NCBI RefSeq assembly: GCF_001941625.1
Contig: NZ_CP016076.1
Coordinates: 3,658,001 to 3,722,000, forward strand
Source of the DNA: Actinoalloteichus fjordicus
GTDB taxonomy: Bacteria > Actinomycetota > Actinomycetes > Mycobacteriales > Pseudonocardiaceae
Length of the DNA stretch: 64,000 nt
Reading direction: 5' to 3'
The notes beneath the pieces were generated by a model. It had not been told where the DNA came from. It searched no databases and worked only from the letters and a program-made list of their open reading frames with translations. Below, piece after piece: positions 1-10,691 of this stretch. Position 1 is the stretch's first letter, and each line of letters begins with the position of its first letter. The position numbers and the translations under genes are program-made.

Positions 1-345
1 CTCGTGCTGCTGCTGATCGTGCAGTTCACCCTGTGGTCGCATGCCACCCACCTCGCTCAGGCCGCCGCCTCCCGAGGCCTGGCCGCCGCTCGCATCCACG
101 AGGCCACCGCCGCCGAGGGCCACCACGCCGCCAGCAGCCTCCTGGACTCCCTCGGCACCGCCACCCTGACCGAGATCAGCATCGACGTCGACCGCGACAC
201 CGACCTCGCCTCCGCACGCATCACCGGTCGGGCCACCAGCGTCGTCCCCGGCCTGCACCTGCCCGTCCGCGCCGCCGCCAGCGGCCCGGTCGAACGAGTC
301 GTCCCCGCCGTCCCGGGAGCGCGGAACGGCGGGGCGAGCCGATGA
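1..345 (+). CDS. TadE-like pilus assembly protein (5' partial)
   Basis: The reading frame is open from the first base, so the true start lies upstream of the window. The visible 114 codons begin inside a hydrophobic segment (LLLIVQFTLWSHATH) followed by an Ala-rich helix (AQAAASRGLAAARIHEA). This is the usual layout of TadE minor pseudopilins just after their class III leader. TadE proteins sit in the membrane and help build or anchor Tad/Flp-type pili. The stop overlaps the next start as ATGA (342-345), so the two are translationally coupled. The leader peptide cannot be seen, so the family call rests on the core helix and on the two similar genes downstream. Confidence 0.7.
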   Translation, partial: LVLLLIVQFTLWSHATHLAQAAASRGLAAARIHEATAAEGHHAASSLLDSLGTATLTEISIDVDRDTDLASARITGRATSVVPGLHLPVRAAASGPVERVVPAVPGARNGGASR

Positions 346-845
346 CACGCCACGATCGGGTCTTCGACCGGACACCTCCACCACCACGCCTCACCAGGAC
401 CGGCCCTTGGTGGCGATCTGATCGAGGGTCGGCGGCCGTGGAGGTCACACTGCTGACACCCGTTCTGATCATGCTGCTCGTGTTCGTCGCCGTGGTGATC
501 CACCGCGGCGTCACCGCCCGTCTGCGTCTCGACGACGCCGCCCACCAAGCCGCGCGGGCAGCCAGCATCGAACGGTCGGCTGCTGGCGCGCGAACAGCAG
601 CGCGCACCGCTGTGACAGAGACCCTCGGCTCCGGTGACGTGGTCTGCCAGTCGCCGAACGTCGACCTCGACACCACGGGGCTGACCGCCGGCGGTGCCGT
701 GACGGCGACGGTGACCTGCACCCTCGACCTCGGCGACGCCCTCCTCCTGGGAGTTCCGACACGAACGCTCTCAGCGTCGGCCACCGAGGTCGTCGACACC
801 TGGCGAGCCGCCGACACCACCGAGACGACAGGAGACAGACGATGA
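342..845 (+). CDS. TadE-like pseudopilin
   Basis: A 167-aa protein. A basic N-terminal stretch of about 27 residues ends in the class III prepilin-type motif DRGSAAVEVTLL, where processing would follow the Gly and the Glu at +5 is present. A 20-residue hydrophobic helix (TPVLIMLLVFVAVVI) and an Ala-rich coiled helix follow. The rest is a small extracytoplasmic domain with two Cys (VVCQSP and TVTCTL) that could form a disulfide. The start at 342 overlaps the previous stop as ATGA, and the stop overlaps the next start the same way. Role inferred from family: minor pilin or assembly factor of a Tad-like pilus. Confidence 0.75.
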   Translation: MTRHDRVFDRTPPPPRLTRTGPWWRSDRGSAAVEVTLLTPVLIMLLVFVAVVIHRGVTARLRLDDAAHQAARAASIERSAAGARTAARTAVTETLGSGDVVCQSPNVDLDTTGLTAGGAVTATVTCTLDLGDALLLGVPTRTLSASATEVVDTWRAADTTETTGDRR

Positions 846-1321
846 GCCGACGTGCCCGACATGCCCGCCCGACCTGGTGGGACCGCGTCCGCACCTGGTG
901 GCGAGGCTGGTGGACACGAGAGGAGGGCCGGGTGACCGCCTTCGTCGTCACCCTCGTTCTTGCCGTCCTCACCCTGGCCGGGCTGGCGTTGGACGGCGGC
1001 CTGGCCTTGGCCGCCAGTGTCCGCGCCGCCGGTCAGGCCCAGTCCGCTGCCCGTGCCGGCGCGCAAGCACTGGACCTCGCGGCCTTCCGCGACAGCGGGA
1101 CGCTGCGGCTCGTACCCGCCCGCGCCGCCGCCGACGCCCACGATCACCTCGACCGCGTCGGAACGACCGGAGTCGTCTCCGCATCCGAGGCGGAGGTCAC
1201 CGTCACCGTCACGGACTCCCATCGCACGCAGTTGCTGAACCTGATCGGGATCTCCGAGCTGCCTGTGCGCGGCGAAGGAACAGCACTCCCCGAACGCGGC
1301 GACACCGCCCCCCAGCCCTAA
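842..1321 (+). CDS. TadG-like / pilus assembly protein
   Basis: A 159-aa protein with a Trp/Arg-rich N-terminus (about 30 residues) and then a hydrophobic helix (TAFVVTLVLAVLTLAGLALD). An Ala-rich helix follows (SVRAAGQAQSAARAGAQAL), a pattern shared with TadE/TadG proteins of actinobacterial Tad loci. The remaining 90 residues are probably extracytoplasmic. The start at 842 overlaps the preceding stop as ATGA. This is the third consecutive pilin-like gene in one operon. The assembly ATPase and TadB/C platform genes are not visible and would be expected upstream of base 1. Confidence 0.65.
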   Translation: MSRRARHARPTWWDRVRTWWRGWWTREEGRVTAFVVTLVLAVLTLAGLALDGGLALAASVRAAGQAQSAARAGAQALDLAAFRDSGTLRLVPARAAADAHDHLDRVGTTGVVSASEAEVTVTVTDSHRTQLLNLIGISELPVRGEGTALPERGDTAPQP

Positions 1322-1371
1322 CAACAGACCACCCGTCCATCCCGCACCAGGTCAGGCGGCGGAGGCACGAT

Positions 1372-4230
1372 GTGATCAGACTCGGCAACGAACTCAGAAG
1401 GCTGCTCGCCGCGACAGGCGCCCTGGCCGCGTTGATCGCGCTGCTCTGCGGGGTGCCGTGGGCCCTGGTTCGCTACATCGGCTGGCCCCTGCCCGACCGC
1501 CTGCCCAGCCTCGCCGAGATTCCGGACATGCTGCTGAGCCCGATGACCACCGGACTACTCCTCGATGTCCTGGCCTGTCTGTGCTGGCTGGCCTGGGGCG
1601 TCTTCCTCCTCGACGTCGCCCGCAGCGCCGTCCACGCCGTGGGCGGCGTCCACCGCCGCCCCGGACGGGGCGGGCCGAGACACACCGTGGCCGCCGTCCT
1701 GGTCGGCGTGCTGATCGTCGCGGTCCTCGGCGGACGAGCACCGCCGACCTCGACGCCCGCAGCTCCTGTCGTGGCAGCTCTGCACGATGACGACCTCCGA
1801 GGTAAGCCTTCGGTGACCCTCGTCGGAATGCAGGACGCTGCCTCCTCAGCGGACGAACAGGCCCGGCCCACCACCGTGATCGTGCGGGCACCACAGGACG
1901 GCGTACACGACTCGCTCTGGCGCATCGCCCAACGCACCCTCGGAGACGGGACCCGCTGGCCCGACATCTACGCCCTCAACGAAGGGACCAGTCAACCCGG
2001 CGGGCGAGCCCTGACCAACCCGGCCCTGATCCATCCCGGACAGGAACTCCTCCTTCCCCACCACACCGCGTCCGACCACCCTCGACCCGACAGCCACCCA
2101 CCGGAAAGCCCCGACCACACCCCGGCACCACCGCCGGCGCCGCCCTCACCGCCACATCTCGACGCAGAACCAGACCGGGACCGGGACTCGGCAGACTCTC
2201 CCTTACCCCCGACAGCACCACCCGGCATCGTGCCTCCGCCGACCGACCACCCTCCGGAACCATCGGCGCGTGATCAACCGTCGGCGCCTCCGCCAGCGGT
2301 GTTCGTCGGACTCGGCCTGGCCGCGGCGGTCAGCACGGCGTTGCTGCTCGCTCGGCGTCGGCACCGTCGGTCGTACCGGCCCGGCAGCGGCCGTCGTGAG
2401 GTCCTGCCCGTCGCTCCCGTCGTCTACCAGCTGCACCTCGCCCACCTGCGTACCGACACCCCGGATGACGCCGCGGGCAGCGACCTCGACAAGCTGTTCG
2501 GCGGCCAGGAGGTCGCCCTCGGCTCCGCAGCCGGACAGACTCACCCGCCGGGCGATGTCCACGGCACGCCGCTGGGAATGCGCGACGGCCACGAGATCGC
2601 CGTGGACCTGGCCCGCACCCGAGGACTCGGCCTGATCGGCGTCGGCGCGCCCGCCGCCGCACGCGCCCTGCTGCTCACCCTGCTCACCGACCATGCGCCG
2701 CAGGACGTCCGCCAGGAGCCGACCCGCGTCCTCTTGGCCGCACCCGACTTGGCCGCGCTCCTCGACCACCACCCCGGGCACCGTCGGCACCACGGGGGTC
2801 TCAGGGTGGTCTCCGATCTGGACGCGGTGCTGGACGAGGTCGACACCGAGATCCTGCGGCGTCTGCGCAGCGAGCCGCCGCCCACCGGCTGGCCGCTGCT
2901 GGCGCTCCTGGTGCGCGTGCCGGACCGTGCTGTCGGCCGGGTGCAGGCCGCGTTGGACAACGGCGGTCACCTCGGGATCGTCGGGATCATCCTCGGGTCG
3001 TGGCCGGCCGGGATCACCGCGTCGCTCACCACCGACGGCATCGTCTCGGCGACCAACCCCGGGCCCGGCAGACGACTACTCGGCACCCGGATGTTCCGCC
3101 TGACCACCGAGTCGGACGCCACCGACCTGCTCGCCCTGTTCCACCCCGCCGACCCCGACCCCGAGACGTCCTGGGTCGACCGGTGTCCCGAGCACGACGA
3201 CCCCGACGACGATTCCCGTCTACGGGACGTCGATGCGCTCGAGGTCACCGCACCACCGCCCGCCGCGCTCGACCCGGCACCTTCGAGCGACGCCGATGCG
3301 GCACCGGAGTCGACGTCCCGGGAGCCCTCGACCTCCACCTCGGCGGCGTCGGACCCCGCCGAGGAGACCGTCGTTCCCCTGCGCCTGGTCGTCCTGGGCG
3401 CGCTGCGCCTGCACTGGCGTCCCGACGCGACCGACGAGCAGGCCGGCCGCGAGATCCTCGCGGACCTGTCACCCCGACAGCGAGAACTCCTGGTGTTCCT
3501 CGCCGTGCACCCGCAGGGAGTCTCCCGCGAGCTCCTCGTCTCGACACTCTGGACCGCAGGTCCCCCGCGCAGGCCGACCAACGCCCTGAACACGGCACTG
3601 ACCCGACTGCGCACAACGCTCGGTGAGGCCACCCACGGGTCGATCACCGAGGTCGTCGTCCTGCGCGGCGACCGCTACCACCTCGACCCGAGAAGCATCG
3701 ACGTCGACTACTGGACGTTCAGCGAAGCCGTGGCGGCTCGACGTGTGGCCGCCACCGACCGCGACCGGGTGGACGCCGATCGCCGCATCCTGGCGTGTTA
3801 TGCGGGTCCACTCGCCGAGGACCTCGTCGGTGACTGGGTCGAACCCGTGCGCGAGGCCGCGCGCCGCGACGCGCTGGACGCAGTCGCCGCAATGGCCCGC
3901 GCCACCGTCGCACACGACCCCGAAGAGACTCTCGACCTCCTCGAGAACGCCCGCACCATCGATCCGCACAATGACCTGCTCTACCGCGACATCATGCGAC
4001 TACAACACCGCCTCGACCGCCCCGAGGCAATAGCCCGCACACTCCAATTACTCACGACCCGCCTCGCCGAGATCGGCGAGACCCCCAGCCCCGAGACCCG
4101 CGATCTCGCCGCCCGACTTCAACACCACCGCGACACGACGCCACCCGATTCCATCGCCGAGATGACGCGGACGGAGAGAGTCGTTCACCGGGCACAACGC
4201 GGTGACGGCACCAGAGAGTCACCGTTGTGA
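1372..4230 (+). CDS. Membrane LysM protein with C-terminal SARP-type winged helix and BTAD
   Basis: A 952-aa multidomain protein. The GTG at 1372 is chosen because GGAGG at 1361-1365 sits at good spacing. Order: membrane helices within about residues 1-120; a LysM module near 173-227 (SLWRIAQRTLGDGTRWPDIY, then NPALIHPGQELLLP); a long Pro/Asp-rich linker; another membrane helix near 305-325 followed by an Arg cluster; a middle region of unknown fold; an OmpR/SARP-like winged helix near 667-765; and a bacterial transcriptional activator domain (TPR-like) near 776-912. Such proteins are known next to actinobacterial Tad/T2SS-like loci. A peptidoglycan-binding motif and a DNA-binding-type domain in one membrane protein suggests wall-to-transcription signalling, but this is inference. 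Confidence 0.8.
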   Translation: MIRLGNELRRLLAATGALAALIALLCGVPWALVRYIGWPLPDRLPSLAEIPDMLLSPMTTGLLLDVLACLCWLAWGVFLLDVARSAVHAVGGVHRRPGRGGPRHTVAAVLVGVLIVAVLGGRAPPTSTPAAPVVAALHDDDLRGKPSVTLVGMQDAASSADEQARPTTVIVRAPQDGVHDSLWRIAQRTLGDGTRWPDIYALNEGTSQPGGRALTNPALIHPGQELLLPHHTASDHPRPDSHPPESPDHTPAPPPAPPSPPHLDAEPDRDRDSADSPLPPTAPPGIVPPPTDHPPEPSARDQPSAPPPAVFVGLGLAAAVSTALLLARRRHRRSYRPGSGRREVLPVAPVVYQLHLAHLRTDTPDDAAGSDLDKLFGGQEVALGSAAGQTHPPGDVHGTPLGMRDGHEIAVDLARTRGLGLIGVGAPAAARALLLTLLTDHAPQDVRQEPTRVLLAAPDLAALLDHHPGHRRHHGGLRVVSDLDAVLDEVDTEILRRLRSEPPPTGWPLLALLVRVPDRAVGRVQAALDNGGHLGIVGIILGSWPAGITASLTTDGIVSATNPGPGRRLLGTRMFRLTTESDATDLLALFHPADPDPETSWVDRCPEHDDPDDDSRLRDVDALEVTAPPPAALDPAPSSDADAAPESTSREPSTSTSAASDPAEETVVPLRLVVLGALRLHWRPDATDEQAGREILADLSPRQRELLVFLAVHPQGVSRELLVSTLWTAGPPRRPTNALNTALTRLRTTLGEATHGSITEVVVLRGDRYHLDPRSIDVDYWTFSEAVAARRVAATDRDRVDADRRILACYAGPLAEDLVGDWVEPVREAARRDALDAVAAMARATVAHDPEETLDLLENARTIDPHNDLLYRDIMRLQHRLDRPEAIARTLQLLTTRLAEIGETPSPETRDLAARLQHHRDTTPPDSIAEMTRTERVVHRAQRGDGTRESPL

Positions 4231-4653
4231 CTCAGCCTCGCCATGCCAATCGACGTCGGCGACACCGTCGCGGACGGCGCGGGCCCGCACGATGACCTGC
4301 TCATGCCGACCAGCCCAGTCCACGACCGCACTCATCGCCGACACGAAGTCCCGAGCCGCCGGAGTCAACCCGTAGCTGACATGCGGAGGGAAAACCTCAG
4401 ACTTCTGACTTCGAGTCAACAACCCCTCGTCAGTCAACTTTTTCAAGACTTTCGTCAGAATGCTATCGTGCAAGACATCCAATCGATTAGACCATTCCAC
4501 ACTCAGCGAATACGAACGAATCGTGGACAGTATCTCCACCCGCCGCAGAGGGCCAGCCGACACCGCCATCAGCACGGCCGGCACCCACTTGTCTCCCAGC
4601 AACGAACGCACCGCATACCACCGCGACAGGAAGAGCTCGTCCGCCTCGTTCAT
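4219..4653 (-). CDS. HxlR-family winged-helix transcriptional regulator
   Basis: A 144-aa protein read from the ATG at 4653 (MNEADELF). It has the HxlR/MarR-like winged helix: a GDKWVPAVLMAV helix near residue 20, the recognition region ILTKVLKKLTDEGLLTR near 65-81, then a wing and SYGLTPAARDFV. HxlR proteins are dimeric DNA-binding regulators. The gene converges on the LysM/BTAD gene with a 12-nt overlap of the two 3' ends. The frame stays open upstream for 111 codons without good coding character, so the internal ATG is preferred. Target genes are not evident. Confidence 0.8.
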   Translation of the reverse strand: MNEADELFLSRWYAVRSLLGDKWVPAVLMAVSAGPLRRVEILSTIRSYSLSVEWSNRLDVLHDSILTKVLKKLTDEGLLTRSQKSEVFPPHVSYGLTPAARDFVSAMSAVVDWAGRHEQVIVRARAVRDGVADVDWHGEAESQR

Positions 4654-5351
4654 CGCCACTCCCGTCCCGTGCCCACCCCCTGCGGGGAACCCACATCCTC
4701 GCCCCTCGGCCGAACGAGTCATCCTCCCGGCGAGCACAGCCCGCCGCCACACGATCATGACCAGCCCAGACCAGCAGGGATGCCGATCGGGATACCACCA
4801 GGGAAGCCAGCAGGGAAGCCAGCTGAGCCGGCACCACCCGACACGACTCCACCACCAGGTCACACCCCGTGCCGGGGGTACCACGGCCATCCCAGAGTCC
4901 TCCCCGCACAGGAAGGTGAACACATCGGGGCAGCCGCGCGGGACCAGCCCCTCCCTCACCGGCCTTCTCCCCACGACTTCTGACACTACTCACCTTTCAT
5001 GCCCTCACTTCACCGAATACTCCCTTCATTCCCCATTCCTTCGAATTAACCAATTGAATCATCGGATCGAATGCCGCGAAAGGAAACCGCCCCCGACCAA
5101 GGGTAATACAAACAACGGAACGGAGACAATGCCACACGCCCCCATTCGGACACATGGCGAATTGCGGCGGAAAAATCTCGAAAAGAGTCATGAAAATCGG
5201 GGTTCGTCCGGTTGCATTCGCCGACCAACAGAGCTATCGTTAAATCACAACAACGGGAACGGAGAGCACCGAAAATCCACGAATGGCGCGCAATCATGGC
5301 ACGTCGAATGCACACTCGGCGCGATCCGCCAATTATTGAATGGGGGAAACC
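4654..5351 (+). other. Intergenic region, no gene assigned
   Basis: About 700 bases without a convincing gene. The left half is GC-rich. The right half (about 4990-5340) is clearly lower in GC than its neighbours, with many AA/TT runs, which suggests a regulatory or recently acquired segment. A short tandem repeat (agggaagccagc twice, about 4800-4823) is present. The region separates the Tad/LysM block from the accessory module that starts at 5352. Confidence 0.4.
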
Positions 5352-5486
5352 ATGTGTTTCGCCGACACCCTCACCGAAACCGACGACACGGTGACCGCGT
5401 ACTGCTACTGCGGTTGGGTCGAATACGGACACACCCAGGAATCGGCTGACGCCGCCGCCGAATCCCACCAGAACTCGACGGAATAA
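5352..5486 (+). CDS. Small Cys/His protein (zinc-ribbon-like)
   Basis: A 44-aa reading frame (MCFADTLTETDDTVTAYCYC then GWVEYGHTQESADAAAESH) preceded by a purine-rich GGGGGA at 5342-5347. The CxCGW motif followed about 18 residues later by an Ala-rich helix ending in His resembles the small metal-binding proteins common on actinobacterial mobile elements. The function is unknown. It opens a run of short genes leading into the AAA+/VWA pair. Confidence 0.55.
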   Translation: MCFADTLTETDDTVTAYCYCGWVEYGHTQESADAAAESHQNSTE

Positions 5487-5625
5487 CCGAATACCGGCCT
5501 CGACCGCCACCCGTATCGCCACAGCCCCCACCGTGCCTCGCACATTCGACCCTGCCCGTATCACACCCCGCGCTGAACGCTGCCCGAATCCCGACCGCCG
5601 GAATTCATCGAAGGAGATCGACGTC

Positions 5626-5802
5626 ATGGATATGAACGAGGCCTTCAACGAGATGCGTGACGCCACCAATTGGTGCCTGCTCGCCGAGCCCGACGACGAC
5701 CCGCAGCTCTGGATCGCCGAGGCGAAGCGCGCGCTGGAAGCGGTCAACAGCTTCCACTTCTCGTGCAGTTGGGAGTGGCGGCGCATGGATCGCCGTTCCT
5801 GA
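5626..5802 (+). CDS. Small hypothetical protein
   Basis: A 58-aa protein starting MDMNEAFNEMRDATNWCLLA. AAGGAG at 5610-5615 is placed for the ATG at 5626; a second ATG at 5632 is also possible. It is acidic and helical, with a Trp-rich C-terminus (FSCSWEWRRMD) and two Cys. I do not recognise the family. It lies 60 nt upstream of another small gene in the same direction, so the two probably share a transcript. Confidence 0.55.
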   Translation: MDMNEAFNEMRDATNWCLLAEPDDDPQLWIAEAKRALEAVNSFHFSCSWEWRRMDRRS

Positions 5803-5860
5803 TTCGCCGCCGGCACCTCACCCGAGGCCCCCGCACCACGACCGAAGGGATTTCGTGATC

Positions 5861-6112
5861 ATGAAGCTCACCGTCGGCATGTTGATCGACCAGCTCACGG
5901 CGTTCGACCCGGAGGCGTCGGTGCGTCTGGCGTTCCAACCCGCCTGGCCCCTCGAGTACGACGTGGAACGGGTGACCGGATCCCACACGCCGCCTGGCGA
6001 CGACGACCTCGACGACGCCCCCGGGGTGGTGTGGATCGGACAGGGCGACCACATCGGATACCTGCCCGAAACCGCCACCGACGCCATGGGGTGGCAACGC
6101 GACCAGGACTGA
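5861..6112 (+). CDS. Small hypothetical acidic protein
   Basis: An 83-aa protein, start ATG 5861 (MKLTVGMLIDQLTAFDPEA) with GAAGGGA about 10 nt upstream; a GTG at 5855 is an in-frame alternative. The beginning (TVGMLIDQLTAFDPEASVRLA) resembles short proteins of phages and mobile elements that carry a helix plus a beta-rich core. The C-terminal half is acidic (PPGDDDLDDAPGVVWIG). It is followed within 7 nt by a strong hairpin (6119-6152), so the small-gene transcript may end here, just before the AAA+ gene. Confidence 0.55.
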   Translation: MKLTVGMLIDQLTAFDPEASVRLAFQPAWPLEYDVERVTGSHTPPGDDDLDDAPGVVWIGQGDHIGYLPETATDAMGWQRDQD

Positions 6113-6118
6113 ACCGGC

Positions 6119-6152
6119 CGCCGTTCGGCCGTCAACGAACGGCCGAACGGCG
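6119..6152 (+). terminator. 14-bp perfect inverted repeat, terminator-like
   Basis: Arms 6119-6132 and 6139-6152 are perfectly complementary, with a 6-nt loop (caacga). The stem starts 7 nt after the stop at 6112 and lies 57 nt before the AAA+ start. There is no T-run, as is common for high-GC actinobacterial hairpins. It could terminate the small-gene transcript or attenuate or protect the downstream message. The arm motif GGCCGAACGG also recurs beside the hairpins at 12177 and 15084. Confidence 0.55.
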
Positions 6153-6208
6153 CCCGCACCTCGGCCCGTTCGCCATCCCACCGCACGAGATCGAAAGGAC
6201 GACACGCG

Positions 6209-7378
6209 ATGACCACCGCACCTCCGCCACCGGTTCCGTCGGCGACATCCGCCGCGACCGTTCCCCGGCCGGCGGGTGCTCGGTTGCGCAGCGGTGAGCT
6301 CCGCCGACAGGTGGCCGCCGTACTCGCCGACCAAACCGAGGTCGATCACACGCCGCGCACCGTCGCCCTCGCGTTGGGTCGGTCGGCCGGCGCGGTCGCG
6401 AACGCCTTGGCCGTGTTGGTGGACCGGGGTGAGGCCGCGCAGACGTCGACGACACCGGTACGGTTTCGGGCCAACGCTGCCACGGCAGCCGCCGCGACGG
6501 CGGCGCACACCGGGGGCTCGGGGTCGCCGCGTCGGTCCCGCGCGACGGCGCCGCCCGCGCCGGCCACGGGTGCCGGGGTGGTGTCGGGGCCGGTGACACG
6601 GCCGAACGGGCAGACCTATCACCCGCGCACCGTCGCGGGGATGCCCGACGTCACGGCGCTACGCCGGTTGCGTGAGGCCGGGGTGCCTGCGTTGTTGTAC
6701 GGCCCACCCGGCACCGGGAAGACGTCGGTGGTCGAGGCGGCGTTCCCGGATCTGATCACCGTCGCGGGTGACGGTGACACCACGGTGGCCGACTTCGTCG
6801 GCGAGTACACGCAGACGCCCGACGGCCGGTACGTGTTCGTCCACGGTCCCCTGATCCGCGCGATGCGTGCGGGCCTTCCCCTGTTCATCGACGACGCCAC
6901 CCTGATCCCGCCGACCGTGTTGGCCGTGGTCTACCCCGCGATGGACGGACGCCGCGAGATCGTCGTGAAGGCCTACGGCGGCGAGGTCGTGCACGCCGCC
7001 CCCGGGTTCTACACGATCGCCGGCCACAACCCCGGTGTTCACGGCGCGGTGTTGTCCGACGCGTTGGCGTCCCGGTTCGCCGTACAGATCCAGGTGTCCA
7101 CCGACTACGACCTCGCCACCCAGCTCGAGATCGACCGGCGCGCCGTGCGCGTCGCGCGCAACCTCGCCGCCCGTCAGGCACGCGGTGAGGTCGGGTGGGC
7201 GCCGCAACTCCGTGAACTGATCGCGTTTCAGCGGATCGCCGACGTGTTGGGCAGTGATGCCGCCGCCGGGAACCTCATCGGCGCCGCACCGGAGGAGGAC
7301 CGCGACACCGTTGGCTTGGTGGTGCGCGGGGTGTTCGGCAAACCGCTGGAGCCGCTCGCCCTCGGTGCCCGCATCTGA
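6209..7378 (+). CDS. MoxR/CobS-like AAA+ ATPase with N-terminal winged helix
   Basis: A 389-aa protein. Residues about 27-90 form a winged-helix-like domain (PRTVALALGRSAGAVANALA). A Ser/Thr/Ala-rich linker follows. The AAA+ domain has Walker A GPPGTGKT at about 165-172, a Walker B-like LFIDDA near 226-231 (second Asp where Glu is usual), a sensor-1-like IAGHNPG, and SDALASRF with a candidate Arg finger. The AAA+ part is of the MoxR/CobS/NorQ kind, remodelling ATPases that work with VWA-domain partners; the VWA partner starts 41 nt downstream. The winged helix closely matches the C-terminal HTH of the regulator at 13534-14268, which is unusual for MoxR ATPases. Confidence 0.8.
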   Translation: MTTAPPPPVPSATSAATVPRPAGARLRSGELRRQVAAVLADQTEVDHTPRTVALALGRSAGAVANALAVLVDRGEAAQTSTTPVRFRANAATAAAATAAHTGGSGSPRRSRATAPPAPATGAGVVSGPVTRPNGQTYHPRTVAGMPDVTALRRLREAGVPALLYGPPGTGKTSVVEAAFPDLITVAGDGDTTVADFVGEYTQTPDGRYVFVHGPLIRAMRAGLPLFIDDATLIPPTVLAVVYPAMDGRREIVVKAYGGEVVHAAPGFYTIAGHNPGVHGAVLSDALASRFAVQIQVSTDYDLATQLEIDRRAVRVARNLAARQARGEVGWAPQLRELIAFQRIADVLGSDAAAGNLIGAAPEEDRDTVGLVVRGVFGKPLEPLALGARI

Positions 7379-7418
7379 CACGCCCGGCCGACCCCGTCGA
7401 GGAAGGACACCCGTCACC

Positions 7419-9209
<1,791 letters not shown>

Positions 9210-9255
9210 ACTCCGGCACACCAACCCGGCCACCACACCGAAAGGACTATCGATC

Positions 9256-9579
9256 ATGGGAATGGCGCTGTTCGTCGTCGGACGCGGCGACCACGCCCGC
9301 GCCCTCGGCGCGGTCGTCCTGTACATCCCGACCGGCGAAAACCCCGGCCCGACCCCCGAGGTGATGAACACCCTCCCCGAAGGCCAGGCGGTCCTCACCG
9401 CCCCCACCGTCGACGCATTCGAACGCGCCGTGACCGACCTGCTCCCGGCATGGCGAGACGCCTGGCGGGGAGAAGCCTATCCAGGGTTCGACGACGAGTT
9501 CGACTTCGTCTACGCCTACGACGACGACCGGATCCTGTTCTGGCGAGACCACACCTGGCACGACATCACCGCCACGTGA
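9256..9579 (+). CDS. Acidic 107-aa hypothetical protein, copy A
   Basis: Start ATG 9256 (MGMALFVVGRGDHARALGAV) with GAAAGGA upstream. It is a compact alpha/beta-looking protein with an acidic C-terminal patch (YPGFDDEFDFVYAYDDDR) and a Trp-rich end. I do not recognise the family. It follows the VWA gene by 46 nt in the same direction. A second copy lies at 10972-11295, differing at about 17 of 107 residues by hand count, and both are intact. Retention of two open copies while the duplicated VWA piece has decayed suggests selection on this small protein. A role with the AAA+/VWA pair is inferred from context only. Confidence 0.65.
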   Translation: MGMALFVVGRGDHARALGAVVLYIPTGENPGPTPEVMNTLPEGQAVLTAPTVDAFERAVTDLLPAWRDAWRGEAYPGFDDEFDFVYAYDDDRILFWRDHTWHDITAT

Positions 9580-9679
9580 CCAATCTCGACACCTGGCTCA
9601 CCCGACACGGGATGCGACCCGACGGTTGGTGACCACCTCCACGACCTACCCACACCCGCACCACGACCGAGGGGAACCC

Positions 9680-10567
9680 GTGATCCGGAACGGTCACCAT
9701 CCAGCCCCCGAACCCGCACCGACCCGACAAGAACAGGAAGGACCAACACTCGTGATCGACAACGACGCGGCGGACTTCTACCTCGGGCGGGGAACCGACG
9801 CCCGCTGGCTCGGATCACTCGCGACCGACGGAGACCCCGCCTCGATACTGCCCGGCTACGGACTCGACGTCGTCCGCGACGCCTCCGACTACTTCGCGAC
9901 CCTCGCCCGGCTCCTCCACGACAGGGAGGTCGACGAGCCTTTCGGCGCCCACCCCGTGAGCTGGGGATGGCCGTGGCCCTACGAGACCAGCGCGGTCACC
10001 GGCTGGACCTACGCCTGGGACGGCGGACTCTGGATGTCCCGCCTCGGATCGGCCTGGACCCGCATCAGCCGCGATCCCACCGAGTTCGGTGCCGCCGAAC
10101 CGATGTTCCCGACGATGCTCCCCGCGACGACACCCGCCACCTCCTACCTGGACGCCGCGCGACCCGGCCGGGTACACGGTTGGGCCTACACACCGACCGC
10201 CGACTGGCCGCTGCCCGAGGTCGCCGCCGCGATCCTCACCCTGCTCACCCTCCGCGCGCACCACCCCACCGTGGCCCACGATCGCGTCCGTCTCCGCTAC
10301 GCCATGACCCTCGACCCCGACACCCGCGTACTCCAGGTCGACTGCCACGGCTACACCGACGCCGACCTCCGCGACACCAACGGAAACACCCTCGTCCGCC
10401 CGCACGAGGCCGAGGAAGACGTGCACCGCGCCATCGCCGAATTCGGATGGCACCACCCCGACGACCCCACCGACCGGCGACTGCACCCCATCGTCCGATG
10501 CCTCGACGAAGCCACCCAACAAGCACGTGCCCAGACGATCGGAACCGTCACCATCGCACAAACCTGA
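9680..10567 (+). CDS. Hypothetical protein, Trp-rich
   Basis: A 295-aa protein if started at GTG 9680 (GAGGGGA upstream). A second GTG at 9752 with GGAAGGA upstream, giving VIDNDAADFYLGRG at the N-terminus, is equally attractive. It contains WGWPWPYE and TYAWDGGLWMSRLGSAWTRI, and a C-terminal half rich in Asp and His. No catalytic motif or membrane segment is evident. It lies between the two copies of segmental duplication I, in the same direction as its neighbours. Function unknown. Confidence 0.65.
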   Translation: MIRNGHHPAPEPAPTRQEQEGPTLVIDNDAADFYLGRGTDARWLGSLATDGDPASILPGYGLDVVRDASDYFATLARLLHDREVDEPFGAHPVSWGWPWPYETSAVTGWTYAWDGGLWMSRLGSAWTRISRDPTEFGAAEPMFPTMLPATTPATSYLDAARPGRVHGWAYTPTADWPLPEVAAAILTLLTLRAHHPTVAHDRVRLRYAMTLDPDTRVLQVDCHGYTDADLRDTNGNTLVRPHEAEEDVHRAIAEFGWHHPDDPTDRRLHPIVRCLDEATQQARAQTIGTVTIAQT

Positions 10568-10691
10568 CCCGAAGCCCCCGCCCACACCCCGCGCCGCCAC
10601 CGGAAGGACGTGTGGTCCTGGGCACCGGCCAGCTGTGGTGGCGGCCGGCACCGACCCCGACAGCACAGACAGCGACCCCACGCCCGACCCC

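Noticed and set aside
5046-5816. Minus-strand open frame of 256 codons across the low-GC region
   Set aside because: It runs antisense to two small plus-strand genes with good ribosome-binding sites and has no recognisable content.
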